Counted from the first letter of the stretch, positions 1 through 8,907 are shown. The stretch is DNA of 40,340 nucleotides from Acidimicrobiia bacterium (GCA_020832495.1 JAFIEP010000017.1:1-40340); one strand, 5' to 3'. Made by a program: numbers and translations. Notes: generated by a model from the letters alone, not told the origin.

Positions 1-79
1 GCCCCCCCGCTCCGGGGGGGCCCCCCCTTCTCGTGGTCGTGACGACTCTGGTCGATTCCGACCGGTCGCCTCCGTCCGA
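1..79. terminator. GC-rich hairpins downstream of the first lipoprotein gene
   Basis: Two inverted repeats lie between the window edge and the lipoprotein stop codon. One is seven C (2-8) facing seven G (14-20) across a 5-base loop, followed by another run of seven C (21-27). The other is a 7-bp stem with one G-T pair at 48-65 (arms CTGGTCG and CGACCGG, loop ATTC). They lie 15-80 bases past the minus-strand stop, where a terminator is expected. There is no T-run, so intrinsic termination is inferred. Confidence 0.35.
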
Positions 80-508
80 TCAGCTCTCGTCGTCCTCGGC
101 GTCGACGTCGACCTCGCCGTCGGCATCGATGTCGATGCCGCACTCGTTGAACACGTCGCCGAGGGCGTCCATGGCCTCGGTGGGTTCGCCGTCACCTTCT
201 TCGATGGCGATCTCGACCTGCTCACCGGTCCACGCATCGGGGTCGTCGACGAACGCTTGGGTCTCCTCCTCGCCCAAGGCAGCGATCATCCCGTCGACGA
301 AGCACTCGACCTGGTCTTCGGTGATGTCGTCATCCTCGGACGTCGCCAGGAGTTCGGCGACCATCGCGTCGCGCGCTTCCTCGTCGACGGCCTCGGTTTC
401 CGTACCGTTGTCGTCGTTGGTGGCGTCGTCATCGTCGCCGCAAGCCACAGCGCCGAACAACAGTGCGCCGGCCGCAACGACCGACAGGGCCTTCGAAGTG
501 AACTTCAT
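80..508 (-). CDS. small acidic lipoprotein, function unknown
   Basis: A 142-residue protein with a basic N-terminus, a hydrophobic signal segment (about residues 6-20) and a lipobox-like GAVAC, after which the mature chain begins with a run of Asp. The rest is strongly acidic and contains two Cys (FVDG and NECG contexts) that could pair. The ATG at 508 was chosen because a GAGGGAG ribosome binding site lies a few bases upstream and because a longer reading would run into the mutase gene. It should be exported and lipid-anchored. I recognise no domain. Similar Asp-rich lipoproteins recur in this window (13853 and 26213). It lies downstream of the acyl-CoA mutase on the same strand, with a 112-bp gap. 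Confidence 0.75.
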   Translation of the reverse strand: MKFTSKALSVVAAGALLFGAVACGDDDDATNDDNGTETEAVDEEARDAMVAELLATSEDDDITEDQVECFVDGMIAALGEEETQAFVDDPDAWTGEQVEIAIEEGDGEPTEAMDALGDVFNECGIDIDADGEVDVDAEDDES

Positions 509-620
509 TGGATGTGCTCCCTCGGGTTGTGAAGTCGGCGAATGTACCCCAACACGGCCGGGGTACATGGTCACCCCCCGAAAATCATCGAGACAACGGG
601 CGCGGCGACACCGAATGCGT

Positions 621-2273
621 TCAGAGCACCGGTCTCTCGGTGTGCAGCCCGAACTCCTCGGCCAGCGCTGACATGACCTCGCCAACGGTGGCGTAGGTCC
701 GCACGGCGTCGATCAAGATCGGCATGAGGTTGGCTTCGGGGTCGGCGGCGGTCGAACGCACCTGGGCCAACACCGCAGCCACCGCCTCGCTGTCCCGGTC
801 GGCCTTTGCTGCGCCGAGCCGCTTGATCTGCGACTGTTCCTGCTCGGCCGTGATGCGCAGGATGTCGATCTGATCCTCGTCGTTGCCGTCCTCGAAAGCG
901 TTCACGCCGACCACGATGCGTCGGCCTGCCCCGACACGTCGCTCCAGTTCGTACGACGCATCGGCGATCTCACCCTGGAACCAGCCGCTGTCGATCCCGG
1001 CGTGCACACCTTCGAGCATCGACCCGTCGCCCAGGTCGAGGAGGCGATCGAACACCTCGGTGGCTCGACGTTCCATCTCGTCGGTGAGTTCCTCGACGAA
1101 CCACGAGCCACCGAGCGGATCGGCGACGTTGGCCACGCCGGTCTCGTGCGCGATCACCTGCTGGGTGCGCAAGGCAATGCGGGCTGTGCGCTCCGTCGGT
1201 AGGGCCAACGCCTCGTCCATCGAGTTCGTGTGGAGGCTCTGCGTGCCGCCGAGAACACCGGCCAGCGCCTCGATGGCGGTGCGGGCGATGTTCACCTCGG
1301 GCTGCTGCGCCGTGAGCGACACGCCGGCGGTCTGCGTGTGGAAACGAAGCTGCTGACTGCGGGGATTGGTCGAGCCGTAGCGGTCCCGCATCCACGTGGC
1401 CCATATGCGGCGAGCGGCGCGGTACTTGGCGATCTCTTCGAAGAAGTCGATGTGAGCGTTGAAAAAGAACGACAGGCGAGGGGCGAAGTCGTCGACCGCC
1501 AGTCCAGCGGCGATCGCCAGCTCCACGTAAGCGAAGCCGTTGGCCAGTGTGAAGGCGAGTTCCTGTGCAGCGGTGGAGCCGGCTTCGCGGATGTGATAGC
1601 CGGAGATGGAGATTGGGTGCCACCGGGGCATCTCCGCCGAGGTGAACTGCACGGTGTCCCTCACCAGGCGCATCGAGGGACGTGGGGGGAACACGTACTC
1701 GTTCTGGGCCTGGTACTCCTTGAGGATGTCGTTCTGGAGTGTTCCGCCCAGCTTCGCTCGGGGCACCCCGGAGGCCTCAGCCGCAGCGATGTACATGGCG
1801 AACACCACCGCAGCCGGCGAGTTGATGGTCATCGAGGTGGTGACATCACCCAGGTCGATCCCGGCGAACAGGTCCTCCATGTCGGCCAGGGTGTCGATGG
1901 CCACGCCGCACTTGCCGACCTCGCCCTCGGCGAGCGGATCGTCGGAGTCGCGTCCCATGAGGGTGGGCAAGTCGAAAGCGGTGGATAACCCGGTCCCGCC
2001 CGCAGCCAGGATGTCTCGGAACCGCTGGTTGGTGTCGAGCGCGGTGCCGAAACCGGCGAACATCCGCATCGACCACAGCTTCGACCGGTACATCGAGGCG
2101 TACGGCCCGCGGGTGTAGGGGAAGGACCCAGGCCAACCGATCCGCTCATCGGGCTCGCCGCCGGCTGGCGGGCCGTAGACCGGCTCGAGCGGCACACCCG
2201 ACATGGTTGCCGAGTCGCCATCACGACGAGGCGATCCCTCGTACGCCATCCGCCAGTCGTCGCGTGGTGCCAT
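621..2273 (-). CDS. acyl-CoA mutase large subunit (methylmalonyl-CoA mutase family, isobutyryl-CoA-mutase-like)
   Basis: A 550-residue substrate-binding barrel of an adenosylcobalamin-dependent acyl-CoA mutase. It lacks the C-terminal B12-binding domain, so it must work with a separate small subunit that is not in this window. Family motifs are clear: MFAGFG (71-76), FDLPTLMGRDSDDP (100-113), TSMTIN (146-151), TLQNDILKEY (178-187) and ISGYHIREAG (223-232), with the expected catalytic His227. At the two positions that are Tyr89 and Arg207 in Propionibacterium methylmalonyl-CoA mutase, this protein has Phe72 and Gln190, the pair described for isobutyryl-CoA mutase IcmA; the 118-residue spacing between them matches. 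Butyryl/isobutyryl-CoA interconversion is therefore more likely than methylmalonyl-CoA. The length also fits IcmA (about 566). Start at ATG 2273, 72 bp after purL; no strong ribosome binding site. Annotation pipelines would probably call it methylmalonyl-CoA mutase. Confidence 0.9.
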   Translation of the reverse strand: MAPRDDWRMAYEGSPRRDGDSATMSGVPLEPVYGPPAGGEPDERIGWPGSFPYTRGPYASMYRSKLWSMRMFAGFGTALDTNQRFRDILAAGGTGLSTAFDLPTLMGRDSDDPLAEGEVGKCGVAIDTLADMEDLFAGIDLGDVTTSMTINSPAAVVFAMYIAAAEASGVPRAKLGGTLQNDILKEYQAQNEYVFPPRPSMRLVRDTVQFTSAEMPRWHPISISGYHIREAGSTAAQELAFTLANGFAYVELAIAAGLAVDDFAPRLSFFFNAHIDFFEEIAKYRAARRIWATWMRDRYGSTNPRSQQLRFHTQTAGVSLTAQQPEVNIARTAIEALAGVLGGTQSLHTNSMDEALALPTERTARIALRTQQVIAHETGVANVADPLGGSWFVEELTDEMERRATEVFDRLLDLGDGSMLEGVHAGIDSGWFQGEIADASYELERRVGAGRRIVVGVNAFEDGNDEDQIDILRITAEQEQSQIKRLGAAKADRDSEAVAAVLAQVRSTAADPEANLMPILIDAVRTYATVGEVMSALAEEFGLHTERPVL

Positions 2274-2345
2274 CAGCTCAGTATCCCAGCCCGGCGAGCA
2301 CTGTTCGCACTTCCTGGTGGACGATCACCCCGCGGGCCGCAGCCC

Positions 2346-4595
2346 TCACCCCTGGGTGGTGCCGTGTCCGAGGGCGTTCGGGAGCCGATCTCGCCAGGCC
2401 ACGGTCGCCTCCTCGAGGGCCACGTCCACCAGACCTTTCACCATCAGCCGGTCACCACCGGCCACCCCGATGCGAGTAGTCGGCACGCCAGCCGACTCGC
2501 ACACGTTCAGCACGGTGGTGAGCTGTTCGGGCTCCACGCACACCACGATCCGCGACGGCGCCTCGGAGAAGAGGTCGACGGCGTCGTCGATACGCGCCGC
2601 CGAGAACCCCTCGCCGCTGTGCACCGCCATCTCGGCCAGCGCCAGCCCGACCCCACCTTCGGCCACGTCGTGCACGCCGGCGAGCAGCCCGCTGTTGACC
2701 AGACCGGCCACTGTGCGAGCCACTTCGGCGTGCAACCCGAAGTCGAGCGCCGGTAGTCCTCCACCGCGGTGCCCTCGATCGTAGGCGAAGCGTGATCCGG
2801 CGAGCTCGCGCTGCGGCGGTGGACCGATGACCACCAGGCGACCCCCCGCCACCAGGCGTGGGCCCGGCGGCCGGCGCACCAACTCATCGACCATGCCCAA
2901 CAGTCCGACAACCGGGGACGGGTCGATGTCGGTGCCCTGCGATTCGTTGTAGAGGCTGACGTTGCCTCCCACCACTGGAATGCCGAACGCCTCACAGGCG
3001 TCAGCCATGCCATCGATCGCCTCCGAGAGCTGCCACATCACCTCCGGGTGTTCGGGGTTGCCGAAGTTCAGGCAGTTGACGAGCGCCAGGGCGTGGGCGC
3101 CGACGCATGCCAGGTTGGCCATGGCTTCCGCCACCACGAGCGCCGTGCCCACCCGCGGGTCGACCGCGCACCACCGATGGTTGCCGTCGGTGGTCAGCGC
3201 CAGTCCCCGACCGGTGTCCGCTCCGCTAAGCGGGTCTCGCAATCGCAGCAATGTGGCATCGGCGCCCGGCCCGACAACGGTGTTCACGAACAACTGGTGG
3301 TCGTACTGGCGCCACACCCATGAGGTGTCGCAGAGCATGGCCACCAAGTCGGCACCCGGATCGTTGCTCTCAGGCACCTCGCCGCTGCTCGGTCCGATCC
3401 GGGCGTCGAGGTCGAAGCCTTCGGGAGGACGCTGCGGTCGGTCGTAGAGGGGTGCCGCATCATGGAGCGATGCGGCGGGGATGTCGGCCAGCACACCCGC
3501 ATCACCAAGGGTGCCGTCGGGGTCGACGATGCGAAGGCGACCGCCGTCGCTGCGGTCCGGTCCGGCGGTGACCGTACCGACCACGGACGCCCGCACCTCC
3601 CAGCGATCGCAGATCTCGAGCACCTCGTCGAGCGAACCGGGCTCGACGATGGCCAGCATGCGCTCCTGCGATTCGCTGGTCATGACCTCGAAGGCCTCCA
3701 TGCCGGGCTCACGGCGCGGCACGGCAGCGACGTCGACGTCCATGCCGGCATGGCCTCGCGAGGCGGTCTCGGAGGTGGCACAGGTCAGGCCGGCACCACC
3801 GAGATCCTGGATGCCGACCACGAGACCAGCGTCGAGCAACGCCAGGCACGCCTCGATGAGGCGCTTCTCCTCGAAGGGATCGCCAACCTGCACACTGGGC
3901 CGCTTCTCGGCATCGGCGTCCTCGTCGCCGAACCCCGCCGAAGCGAGCACGCTCACACCACCGATGCCGTCACGCCCAGTCGTCGAGCCCAACAGCACGG
4001 CGAGGTTCCCCTCGCCGGTGGCGGCGCCGAGCACCAAACGGTCCGCAGGCAACAGGCCGAGACAGAGCACGTTCACCAGCGGGTTGCCGGTGTAGGTGGC
4101 GTCGAAGACCGTCTCACCACCGACCGTGGGCACGCCCACCGAGTTGCCGTAGCCCGAGATGCCTGACACCACTCCCTCGGCGATCCATCGACTGCGAGGG
4201 TCGTCGAGCGGTCCAAATCGCAGCGGGTCCATGAGGGCGATGGGGCGAGCCCCCATGGTGAAGATGTCCCGCAGGATCCCTCCCGCTCCCGTCGCCGCAC
4301 CCTGGTACGGCTCGATCGCAGACGGGTGGTTGTGGCTCTCGATGCGAATGGCCGCGGCGATGCCATCCCCCACGTCGATCACCCCCGCATTCTCACCAGG
4401 ACCGACGAGCACCCACGGCGCTTCGGTGGGAAGTCGCTTCAAGTGGATGCGGGACGACTTGTAGGAACAGTGTTCCGACCACATGACGGCGTACATGGCC
4501 AACTCGAGGTGGTTGGGCTCACGGCCGAGGATCGACTCGATCTCGGCTGCTTCGTCGTCGGTCAGGCCGAGGGCACGGTGGACGGGCTCGCTCAT
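2346..4595 (-). CDS. purL: phosphoribosylformylglycinamidine synthase subunit PurL (small form)
   Basis: A 749-residue synthetase subunit that converts FGAR to FGAM with ATP and ammonia delivered by PurQ; step 4 of de novo purine synthesis, cytoplasmic. The length matches the small PurL that needs separate PurS and PurQ, and both are encoded upstream. Visible motifs are MWSEHCSYKSSR (His42), RIESHNHPSAIEP, GAATGAGGILRDIF, DLGGAGLTCATSE, SESQERML and, in the second half, NCLNFGNPE and GGNVSLYNES. The ATG at 4595 starts the conserved N-terminus (HRALGLTDDE); the open frame continues upstream to 4976 without conserved sequence. PurL is separated from purQ by an opposite-strand gene (4920-5351), so it probably has its own promoter in 4596-4919. 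Confidence 0.97.
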   Translation of the reverse strand: MSEPVHRALGLTDDEAAEIESILGREPNHLELAMYAVMWSEHCSYKSSRIHLKRLPTEAPWVLVGPGENAGVIDVGDGIAAAIRIESHNHPSAIEPYQGAATGAGGILRDIFTMGARPIALMDPLRFGPLDDPRSRWIAEGVVSGISGYGNSVGVPTVGGETVFDATYTGNPLVNVLCLGLLPADRLVLGAATGEGNLAVLLGSTTGRDGIGGVSVLASAGFGDEDADAEKRPSVQVGDPFEEKRLIEACLALLDAGLVVGIQDLGGAGLTCATSETASRGHAGMDVDVAAVPRREPGMEAFEVMTSESQERMLAIVEPGSLDEVLEICDRWEVRASVVGTVTAGPDRSDGGRLRIVDPDGTLGDAGVLADIPAASLHDAAPLYDRPQRPPEGFDLDARIGPSSGEVPESNDPGADLVAMLCDTSWVWRQYDHQLFVNTVVGPGADATLLRLRDPLSGADTGRGLALTTDGNHRWCAVDPRVGTALVVAEAMANLACVGAHALALVNCLNFGNPEHPEVMWQLSEAIDGMADACEAFGIPVVGGNVSLYNESQGTDIDPSPVVGLLGMVDELVRRPPGPRLVAGGRLVVIGPPPQRELAGSRFAYDRGHRGGGLPALDFGLHAEVARTVAGLVNSGLLAGVHDVAEGGVGLALAEMAVHSGEGFSAARIDDAVDLFSEAPSRIVVCVEPEQLTTVLNVCESAGVPTTRIGVAGGDRLMVKGLVDVALEEATVAWRDRLPNALGHGTTQG

Positions 4596-4919
4596 GGACT
4601 GCAACCTACCCGCAGGCTGCGACGCCGAACGACCTGCCCGATCTTCGTCCGGAGGGGAGGGTGGCATGGGCCGGCCGACACGGGTTCCGAGGGCGGCCTG
4701 TCGGCTGAATGAGCAACGGCGTGACCGTCCCGCCCGTTCCACCGAACAGTACGGACGAACCACATTCGTCGACATGCGATGTCGACCACGGTGCGAATGA
4801 CCATCGTCACAAGATCCATTCATGGAACGGTCCTTCCAAAACAATGATGCCGAGCACATTCGCGATATAGATGTGACTCTGACTTGCCGAGAGGGCTTCC
4901 AGCGACTACGCAATGAGGT
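4596..4919. other. divergent intergenic region between purL and the 4920 gene
   Basis: These 324 bp should hold the purL promoter (minus strand) and that of the small plus-strand gene. Base composition falls to about 53% GC near 4860-4920, clearly below the surroundings. A TATAGAT at 4866-4872 could be a -10 element for the plus-strand gene, but no convincing -35 is visible. I see no RNA gene, riboswitch or repeat here. Confidence 0.4.
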
Positions 4920-5351
4920 ATGGCACCAAACACCTCGACCAAGAAGAAGGGCCCCAAGGCGCTCACCGATGAGCACAAGGCGGCACTAGCGGAAGGTCGG
5001 GCTCAAGGGCGCGCCATTCGTAGCTACCTCAAGGCCATTGAAGCGGGAACTGGACAACGAGGACGAAAGCGTTCGCCCGAGTCCATCCGCAAGCGCATCG
5101 AAACCCTCAATGAGGACATCGCTCACGCTGAAGACGTGAAGCGACTCTCCCTCGTACAAGAACGCATTGACCTCGAACGTCAACTGGCCGCCACGGAACA
5201 GGCTGACGACCTGCCGGAACTCGAAGCGGAGTTCATCAAGTACGCCGCTGGTTACTCCGAGCGCAAGGGCATCTCCTACGCGGCATGGCGCGAGGTCGGA
5301 GTGCCGGCTGCAGTCCTGCGTTCTGCCGGGATTTCGCGCTCCAGCCGCTGA
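4920..5351 (+). CDS. conserved hypothetical basic helical protein inserted in the pur cluster
   Basis: A 143-residue protein in three visible parts. The N-terminus is very basic (TKKKGPKALTDEHKAAL). The middle, about 55-95, is a charged helical segment likely to form a coiled coil (IRKRIETLNEDIAHAEDVKR and following). The C-terminal block (residues about 115-140, KGISYAAWREVGVPAAVL) looks like a compact helical motif. I recall similar hypothetical proteins in actinobacterial genomes but no assigned function; binding to DNA or RNA is only a guess from the charge. The ATG at 4920 has GAGG just one base upstream, too close for normal spacing, so translation may start differently or on a short leader. 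GC is about 61-63%, lower than the adjoining pur genes, and the gene points against them. Confidence 0.7.
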   Translation: MAPNTSTKKKGPKALTDEHKAALAEGRAQGRAIRSYLKAIEAGTGQRGRKRSPESIRKRIETLNEDIAHAEDVKRLSLVQERIDLERQLAATEQADDLPELEAEFIKYAAGYSERKGISYAAWREVGVPAAVLRSAGISRSSR

Positions 5352-5372
5352 GGACGACCGCAGCGGAACGCC

Positions 5373-5389
5373 TCGAGCGCGCCGCTCGA
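5373..5389. terminator. possible bidirectional terminator hairpin
   Basis: A perfect 7-bp stem TCGAGCG / CGCTCGA with a 3-base loop lies between the convergent 4920 gene (stop 5351) and purQ (stop 5454). The placement suits a shared terminator; no T-run follows on either strand. Confidence 0.35.
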
Positions 5390-5453
5390 TCGGGCGCGGC
5401 CGCCTGACAATGAACGGGTTCGTGGACGCCCCTCGACGTGTCGACCCGGAGCG

Positions 5454-6134
5454 TCAGGCGGTCACGCTGGTCCCAGCCGCTGACAGCAGCGAGCCGAGCA
5501 ACACCCGACCATCGGCAGAGCCCAAGAGTTCGTCGACGGCTCGCTCGGGGTGGGGCATCAACCCCACCACGTTGCCCTCCCGGTTACAGATCCCGGCGAT
5601 GTCGTCGACCGAGCCGTTGGGGTTGTCCACGTACCGCAGCACGATGCAGTCGTCGTCACGCAGCGACGCCAAGGTGCGGTCGTCACACGTGTAGTTGCCC
5701 TCGAAGTGGTTCACCGGCACCGACAGGCGCTGACCCACCGTGGCGTCGCCGGTGAGGACCGAGCGGGTGGTCACCACCTCGAGCACTGCGGGCGCACAGA
5801 GGAACTTCAACCCCGCATTCTTCTGGAGGGCACCAGGCAGCAGCCCGGCCTCGGTGAGGACCTGGAACCCGTTGCAGATCCCCACCACCGGTCCACCTCC
5901 GCGAGCGAACTCGGTGACGGCCTCCATCACCGGCGAGAACCGGGCGATGGCGCCAGGACGCAGGTAGTCGCCGTGCGCGAAGCCACCCGGCACCACGACC
6001 GCATCCACGCCCGACACCGACCCGTCCCCGTGCCACAACAACTCGGCCTGAGCACCAAGGTGTTCGACGGCCCAGACCACATCCTGCTCACAGTTGGAGC
6101 CGGGGAACACGAGCACGCCGACGCGAACGCTCAC
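5454..6134 (-). CDS. purQ: phosphoribosylformylglycinamidine synthase subunit PurQ (glutamine amidotransferase)
   Basis: A 226-residue class I glutamine amidotransferase that releases ammonia from glutamine for PurL. The nucleophile Cys87 lies in GICNGFQVL, and His195 and Glu197 lie in MPHPER, completing the triad. The N-terminus VGVLVFPGSNCEQD is typical. The start is the GTG at 6134, which overlaps the purS stop codon (GTGA, 4 bases), implying translational coupling. Partners are PurS directly upstream and PurL downstream, beyond the inserted 4920 gene. All expected catalytic residues are present. Confidence 0.97.
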   Translation of the reverse strand: MSVRVGVLVFPGSNCEQDVVWAVEHLGAQAELLWHGDGSVSGVDAVVVPGGFAHGDYLRPGAIARFSPVMEAVTEFARGGGPVVGICNGFQVLTEAGLLPGALQKNAGLKFLCAPAVLEVVTTRSVLTGDATVGQRLSVPVNHFEGNYTCDDRTLASLRDDDCIVLRYVDNPNGSVDDIAGICNREGNVVGLMPHPERAVDELLGSADGRVLLGSLLSAAGTSVTA

Positions 6135-6397
6135 GACGTCGCCTGCTCGAGCTGCTCGATGGTGACGACGGCCTCCTCGATGACCGGGTTGGTGAGGAAC
6201 CGGTCGCACAGGTCATCCACCTGGGCACGCACCGACGCTTCGTCGGTCCCCTCCACTTCGAAGCGGATGCTCTTGCCCACCGAGACACCGCTCACCCCGT
6301 CGAAGCCGAGGGTCGGCAGAGCTCGTTCGATGGTGGCTCCCTGCGGATCGGCGATGCCTGGCCGGAGGCGGACTTCCACGTGGATCGAGAACGTCAT
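6131..6397 (-). CDS. purS: phosphoribosylformylglycinamidine synthase subunit PurS
   Basis: An 88-residue small subunit that bridges PurL and PurQ in the three-part FGAM synthetase and is thought to help ammonia transfer. The sequence shows the family pattern: FSIHVEVRLRPGIADPQGATIERAL, then the conserved GFDGVSGVSVGKSIRFEV, then a helical C-terminus with NPVIEE. ATG at 6397 gives the usual family length. It is 34 bp after purC and overlaps purQ by 4 bases, so purC-purS-purQ form one transcription unit. Confidence 0.95.
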   Translation of the reverse strand: MTFSIHVEVRLRPGIADPQGATIERALPTLGFDGVSGVSVGKSIRFEVEGTDEASVRAQVDDLCDRFLTNPVIEEAVVTIEQLEQATS

Positions 6398-6431
6398 TGC
6401 CTCATCGTCGCACACCCGCTGGCCACCGTCG

Positions 6432-7325
6432 TCAACCCTCGCCGGGCCAGTCCGACAGTGACCGCTCGGTGATGCGCTCGTAGGCCGTCCGGTAGCGCTG
6501 CGACGTGGCGGCCACCACCTCGGGCGGAAGTGGCGGCGGCGGGGGTTGCTTGTCCCAGTCCAACCCGTCGAGATGGTCACGCACCGGTTGCTTGTCGAAC
6601 GACGGTGGCGTGGCACCCGGCTCCCACTCCTCGGCCGGCCAGAAGCGTGACGAGTCAGGGGTCAGCACCTCGTCGGCCAGGACCAACTCATCGCCCACCA
6701 TGCCGAACTCGAACTTGGTGTCAGCAATGATGATGCCGCGAGTGGCGGCCAGTTCGGCACCCCGCCGGTAGATCTCGATCGACACCTCGCGCACCCGGTC
6801 GGCCATGTCGGAGCCGACCAGCGATGCCGCCTCGTCGAAGGAGATGTTGACGTCGTGGCCCTCGTCAGCCTTCGTCGAGGGTGTGAACACCGGCTCGGGA
6901 AGCTGCGATGCCTCGGCCAGCCCCTCGGGCAGCGGGTCGCCGTGCATCGTTCCCGACCGCTGGTACTCCTTCCATGCCGACCCGGTGATGTAGCCCCGCA
7001 CGATGCACTCGATGGGCAACATCTCCGCACGGCGACACAACATGATGCGCCCAGCGAGTTCGGGTCGCTGCGCCGACGCCGGCAGATCCGCCACATCGAC
7101 AGACACCAGGTGCGACCCCACCAACCCTTCGAACTGCTCGAACCAAAAGGCACTCATAGCGGTGAGCACCCGACCCTTGTCGGGGATCGGCTCGGCCATG
7201 ACCACGTCGAAGGCACTGAGCCGATCGGAGGTGACGAGCAGCAGTTGCCCGTCGCCCGCGTCGTAGATGTCTCGGACCTTGCCCGAGTAGAGGTGGGGCA
7301 AGCCGATGTCAGTGGGATTGGCCAC
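6432..7325 (-). CDS. purC: phosphoribosylaminoimidazole-succinocarboxamide synthase
   Basis: A 297-residue SAICAR synthetase that joins aspartate to CAIR using ATP (purine step 8). Recognisable segments are YSGKVRDIYDAG near the N-terminus, TSDRLSAFDVVMAEPIPDKG, the IECIVRGYITGSAWKEYQ motif and IIADTKFEFG. The length and the Pro-rich segment near the C-terminus fit the longer PurC type. The start is the GTG at 7325, where GGAGAA lies 7-12 bases upstream and the conserved N-terminus begins; ATG is absent there. It probably begins the purC-purS-purQ unit, 127 bp after purB. Confidence 0.96.
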   Translation of the reverse strand: MANPTDIGLPHLYSGKVRDIYDAGDGQLLLVTSDRLSAFDVVMAEPIPDKGRVLTAMSAFWFEQFEGLVGSHLVSVDVADLPASAQRPELAGRIMLCRRAEMLPIECIVRGYITGSAWKEYQRSGTMHGDPLPEGLAEASQLPEPVFTPSTKADEGHDVNISFDEAASLVGSDMADRVREVSIEIYRRGAELAATRGIIIADTKFEFGMVGDELVLADEVLTPDSSRFWPAEEWEPGATPPSFDKQPVRDHLDGLDWDKQPPPPPLPPEVVAATSQRYRTAYERITERSLSDWPGEG

Positions 7326-7452
7326 GGAGGTTCTCCTCGAGGTTCGCGGTCGACGGTGAGCAGCGACTGCTGACGCTACCCGGCGCCATGGCGGTGGTCG
7401 ACACGAACGGTGCTCGACACGCACAGCCGCCGAACAGCCGCCGACTGTGGGC

Positions 7453-8907
7453 TCAGCGCATCGGTGCCGGCACGTACTCCGCCGCGTCCGGATACTCCTT
7501 GACCAACGCCTCGACACGATCACAGAACTCGCTCACCTGGCTGCGAGCGGCGCCGGTGAAACTGATCGGCTCGGCCACCAGGTCATCGAGTCCGGCGGCA
7601 TCCAACGGATAGCGGGGATCCGCGGCCAAGGCCTCGAGCAGGTCGGCGCCTCCGTCGCCGTCGCCCTCACGCATGGCCAATGCAGCAGCCACAGCATGCT
7701 CCTTGACCACCTCGTGTGCCTCCTCGCGACCCATCCCGTTGCGCACACCGGCCAGCAACATCTTGGTGGTGGCCAGGAAGGGGAGGTAGCGCCGGAGCTC
7801 CCGCTCGGCCACCGCCGGATACGCACCGAACTCGTCGAGCACATGGAGGAAGGTCTGCAGGAGGCCGTCGAGCGCCAGGAAGGCGCCGGGGAGCGCCACC
7901 CGACGCACCACCGAGCAACTGACGTCGCCCTCGTTCCACTGGTCGCCGACCAACGAGGTCACCATGGCCAAGTGCCCCCGCAACACGGTGAGCAACCCGC
8001 CGATGCGCTCGCACGACCTCGAGTTCATCTTGTGGGGCATGGCCGACGAACCGACTTGGCCGGGCTGGAAGCCTTCGGTGGCCAGTTCGGCCCCCGCCAT
8101 CAGGCGGATGGTCAGCGCCAGGTTCGCCGGCCCTGACGCCACCTGCACCAACGCTGCGACAACCGCGAAGTCGAGCGAACGTGGATAGACCTGTCCGACG
8201 CTTCCCAGCATCCGGTCGAACCCGAGGTGATCAGCGACCAACCGCTCGAGTTCGGCCACCTTGGCGGTGTCGCCCTCGAAGAGGTCGAGTTGATCCTGCT
8301 GGGTGCCCACAGGGCCCTTGATGCCCCGCAACGGCAGCGACGCCGTCACGCTGCTGAGATGATCGAAGGCCTCGAGCAGCTCCTCGCCGGCGTTGGCCAT
8401 GCGCTTCCCCAACGTCACGGCCTGCGCCGGGACGTTGTGGCTCCGGCCCGCCACCACCAGCTCGCTGTTGGCCGCCGCCTGCTCGGCCAGGCGCTGCAGC
8501 GCCGCCACGACGCGCTCCTGCACCAGCCTGAGCGACTCGCGGATCTGGAGCTGTTCCACGTTCTCGGTGAGATCGCGGCTGGTCATGCCCTTGTGGATGT
8601 GCTCGTGACCGGCCAGCGCGCAGAACTCCTCGATGCGCGCCTTGACGTCGTGACGAGTCACCTGCTCGCGGGCATCGATGGACGCCAGGTCGACGGTGTC
8701 GACCACCGAGCGATAGGCCTCCACCACCTCGTCGGGGACCGCCACACCGAGGGTGCGCTGTGCCTCGAGCACCGCCAACCAGAGCTCACGCTCGAGCACC
8801 ACTTTTCGCTCGGGGGACCAGATCCGCACCATCTCGGGGCTGGCGTAGCGACTGGCCACCACGTCGGGGAGGACATCAGGCGGGGAAGCAGCACTGTCGA
8901 AATTCAC
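7453..8907 (-). CDS. purB: adenylosuccinate lyase
   Basis: A 484-residue fumarase-superfamily lyase that acts twice: it cleaves SAICAR to AICAR and adenylosuccinate to AMP, releasing fumarate. Family marks are RYASPEMVRIWSPE near the start, HDVKARIEEF, the TSRDLTEN segment, the GRSHNVPAQ motif and the signature loop GSSAMPHKMNSRSCERI. In that loop, MNSRSCER differs from the more usual N-P-x-R-S-E-R form. The start is placed at GTG 8907 with GCGAGG upstream; ATG at 8940 would add 11 residues and cannot be excluded. The gene is divergent from the zinc protein at 9157, so 8908-9156 should hold its promoter. Confidence 0.95.
   Translation of the reverse strand: MNFDSAASPPDVLPDVVASRYASPEMVRIWSPERKVVLERELWLAVLEAQRTLGVAVPDEVVEAYRSVVDTVDLASIDAREQVTRHDVKARIEEFCALAGHEHIHKGMTSRDLTENVEQLQIRESLRLVQERVVAALQRLAEQAAANSELVVAGRSHNVPAQAVTLGKRMANAGEELLEAFDHLSSVTASLPLRGIKGPVGTQQDQLDLFEGDTAKVAELERLVADHLGFDRMLGSVGQVYPRSLDFAVVAALVQVASGPANLALTIRLMAGAELATEGFQPGQVGSSAMPHKMNSRSCERIGGLLTVLRGHLAMVTSLVGDQWNEGDVSCSVVRRVALPGAFLALDGLLQTFLHVLDEFGAYPAVAERELRRYLPFLATTKMLLAGVRNGMGREEAHEVVKEHAVAAALAMREGDGDGGADLLEALAADPRYPLDAAGLDDLVAEPISFTGAARSQVSEFCDRVEALVKEYPDAAEYVPAPMR

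Noticed and set aside
621-2273. Reading the mutase as 2-hydroxyisobutyryl-CoA or ethylmalonyl-CoA mutase
   Set aside because: The positions expected to be Ile and Asp in the former are Phe72 and Ala99, and the Gly substitution expected in the latter is absent.
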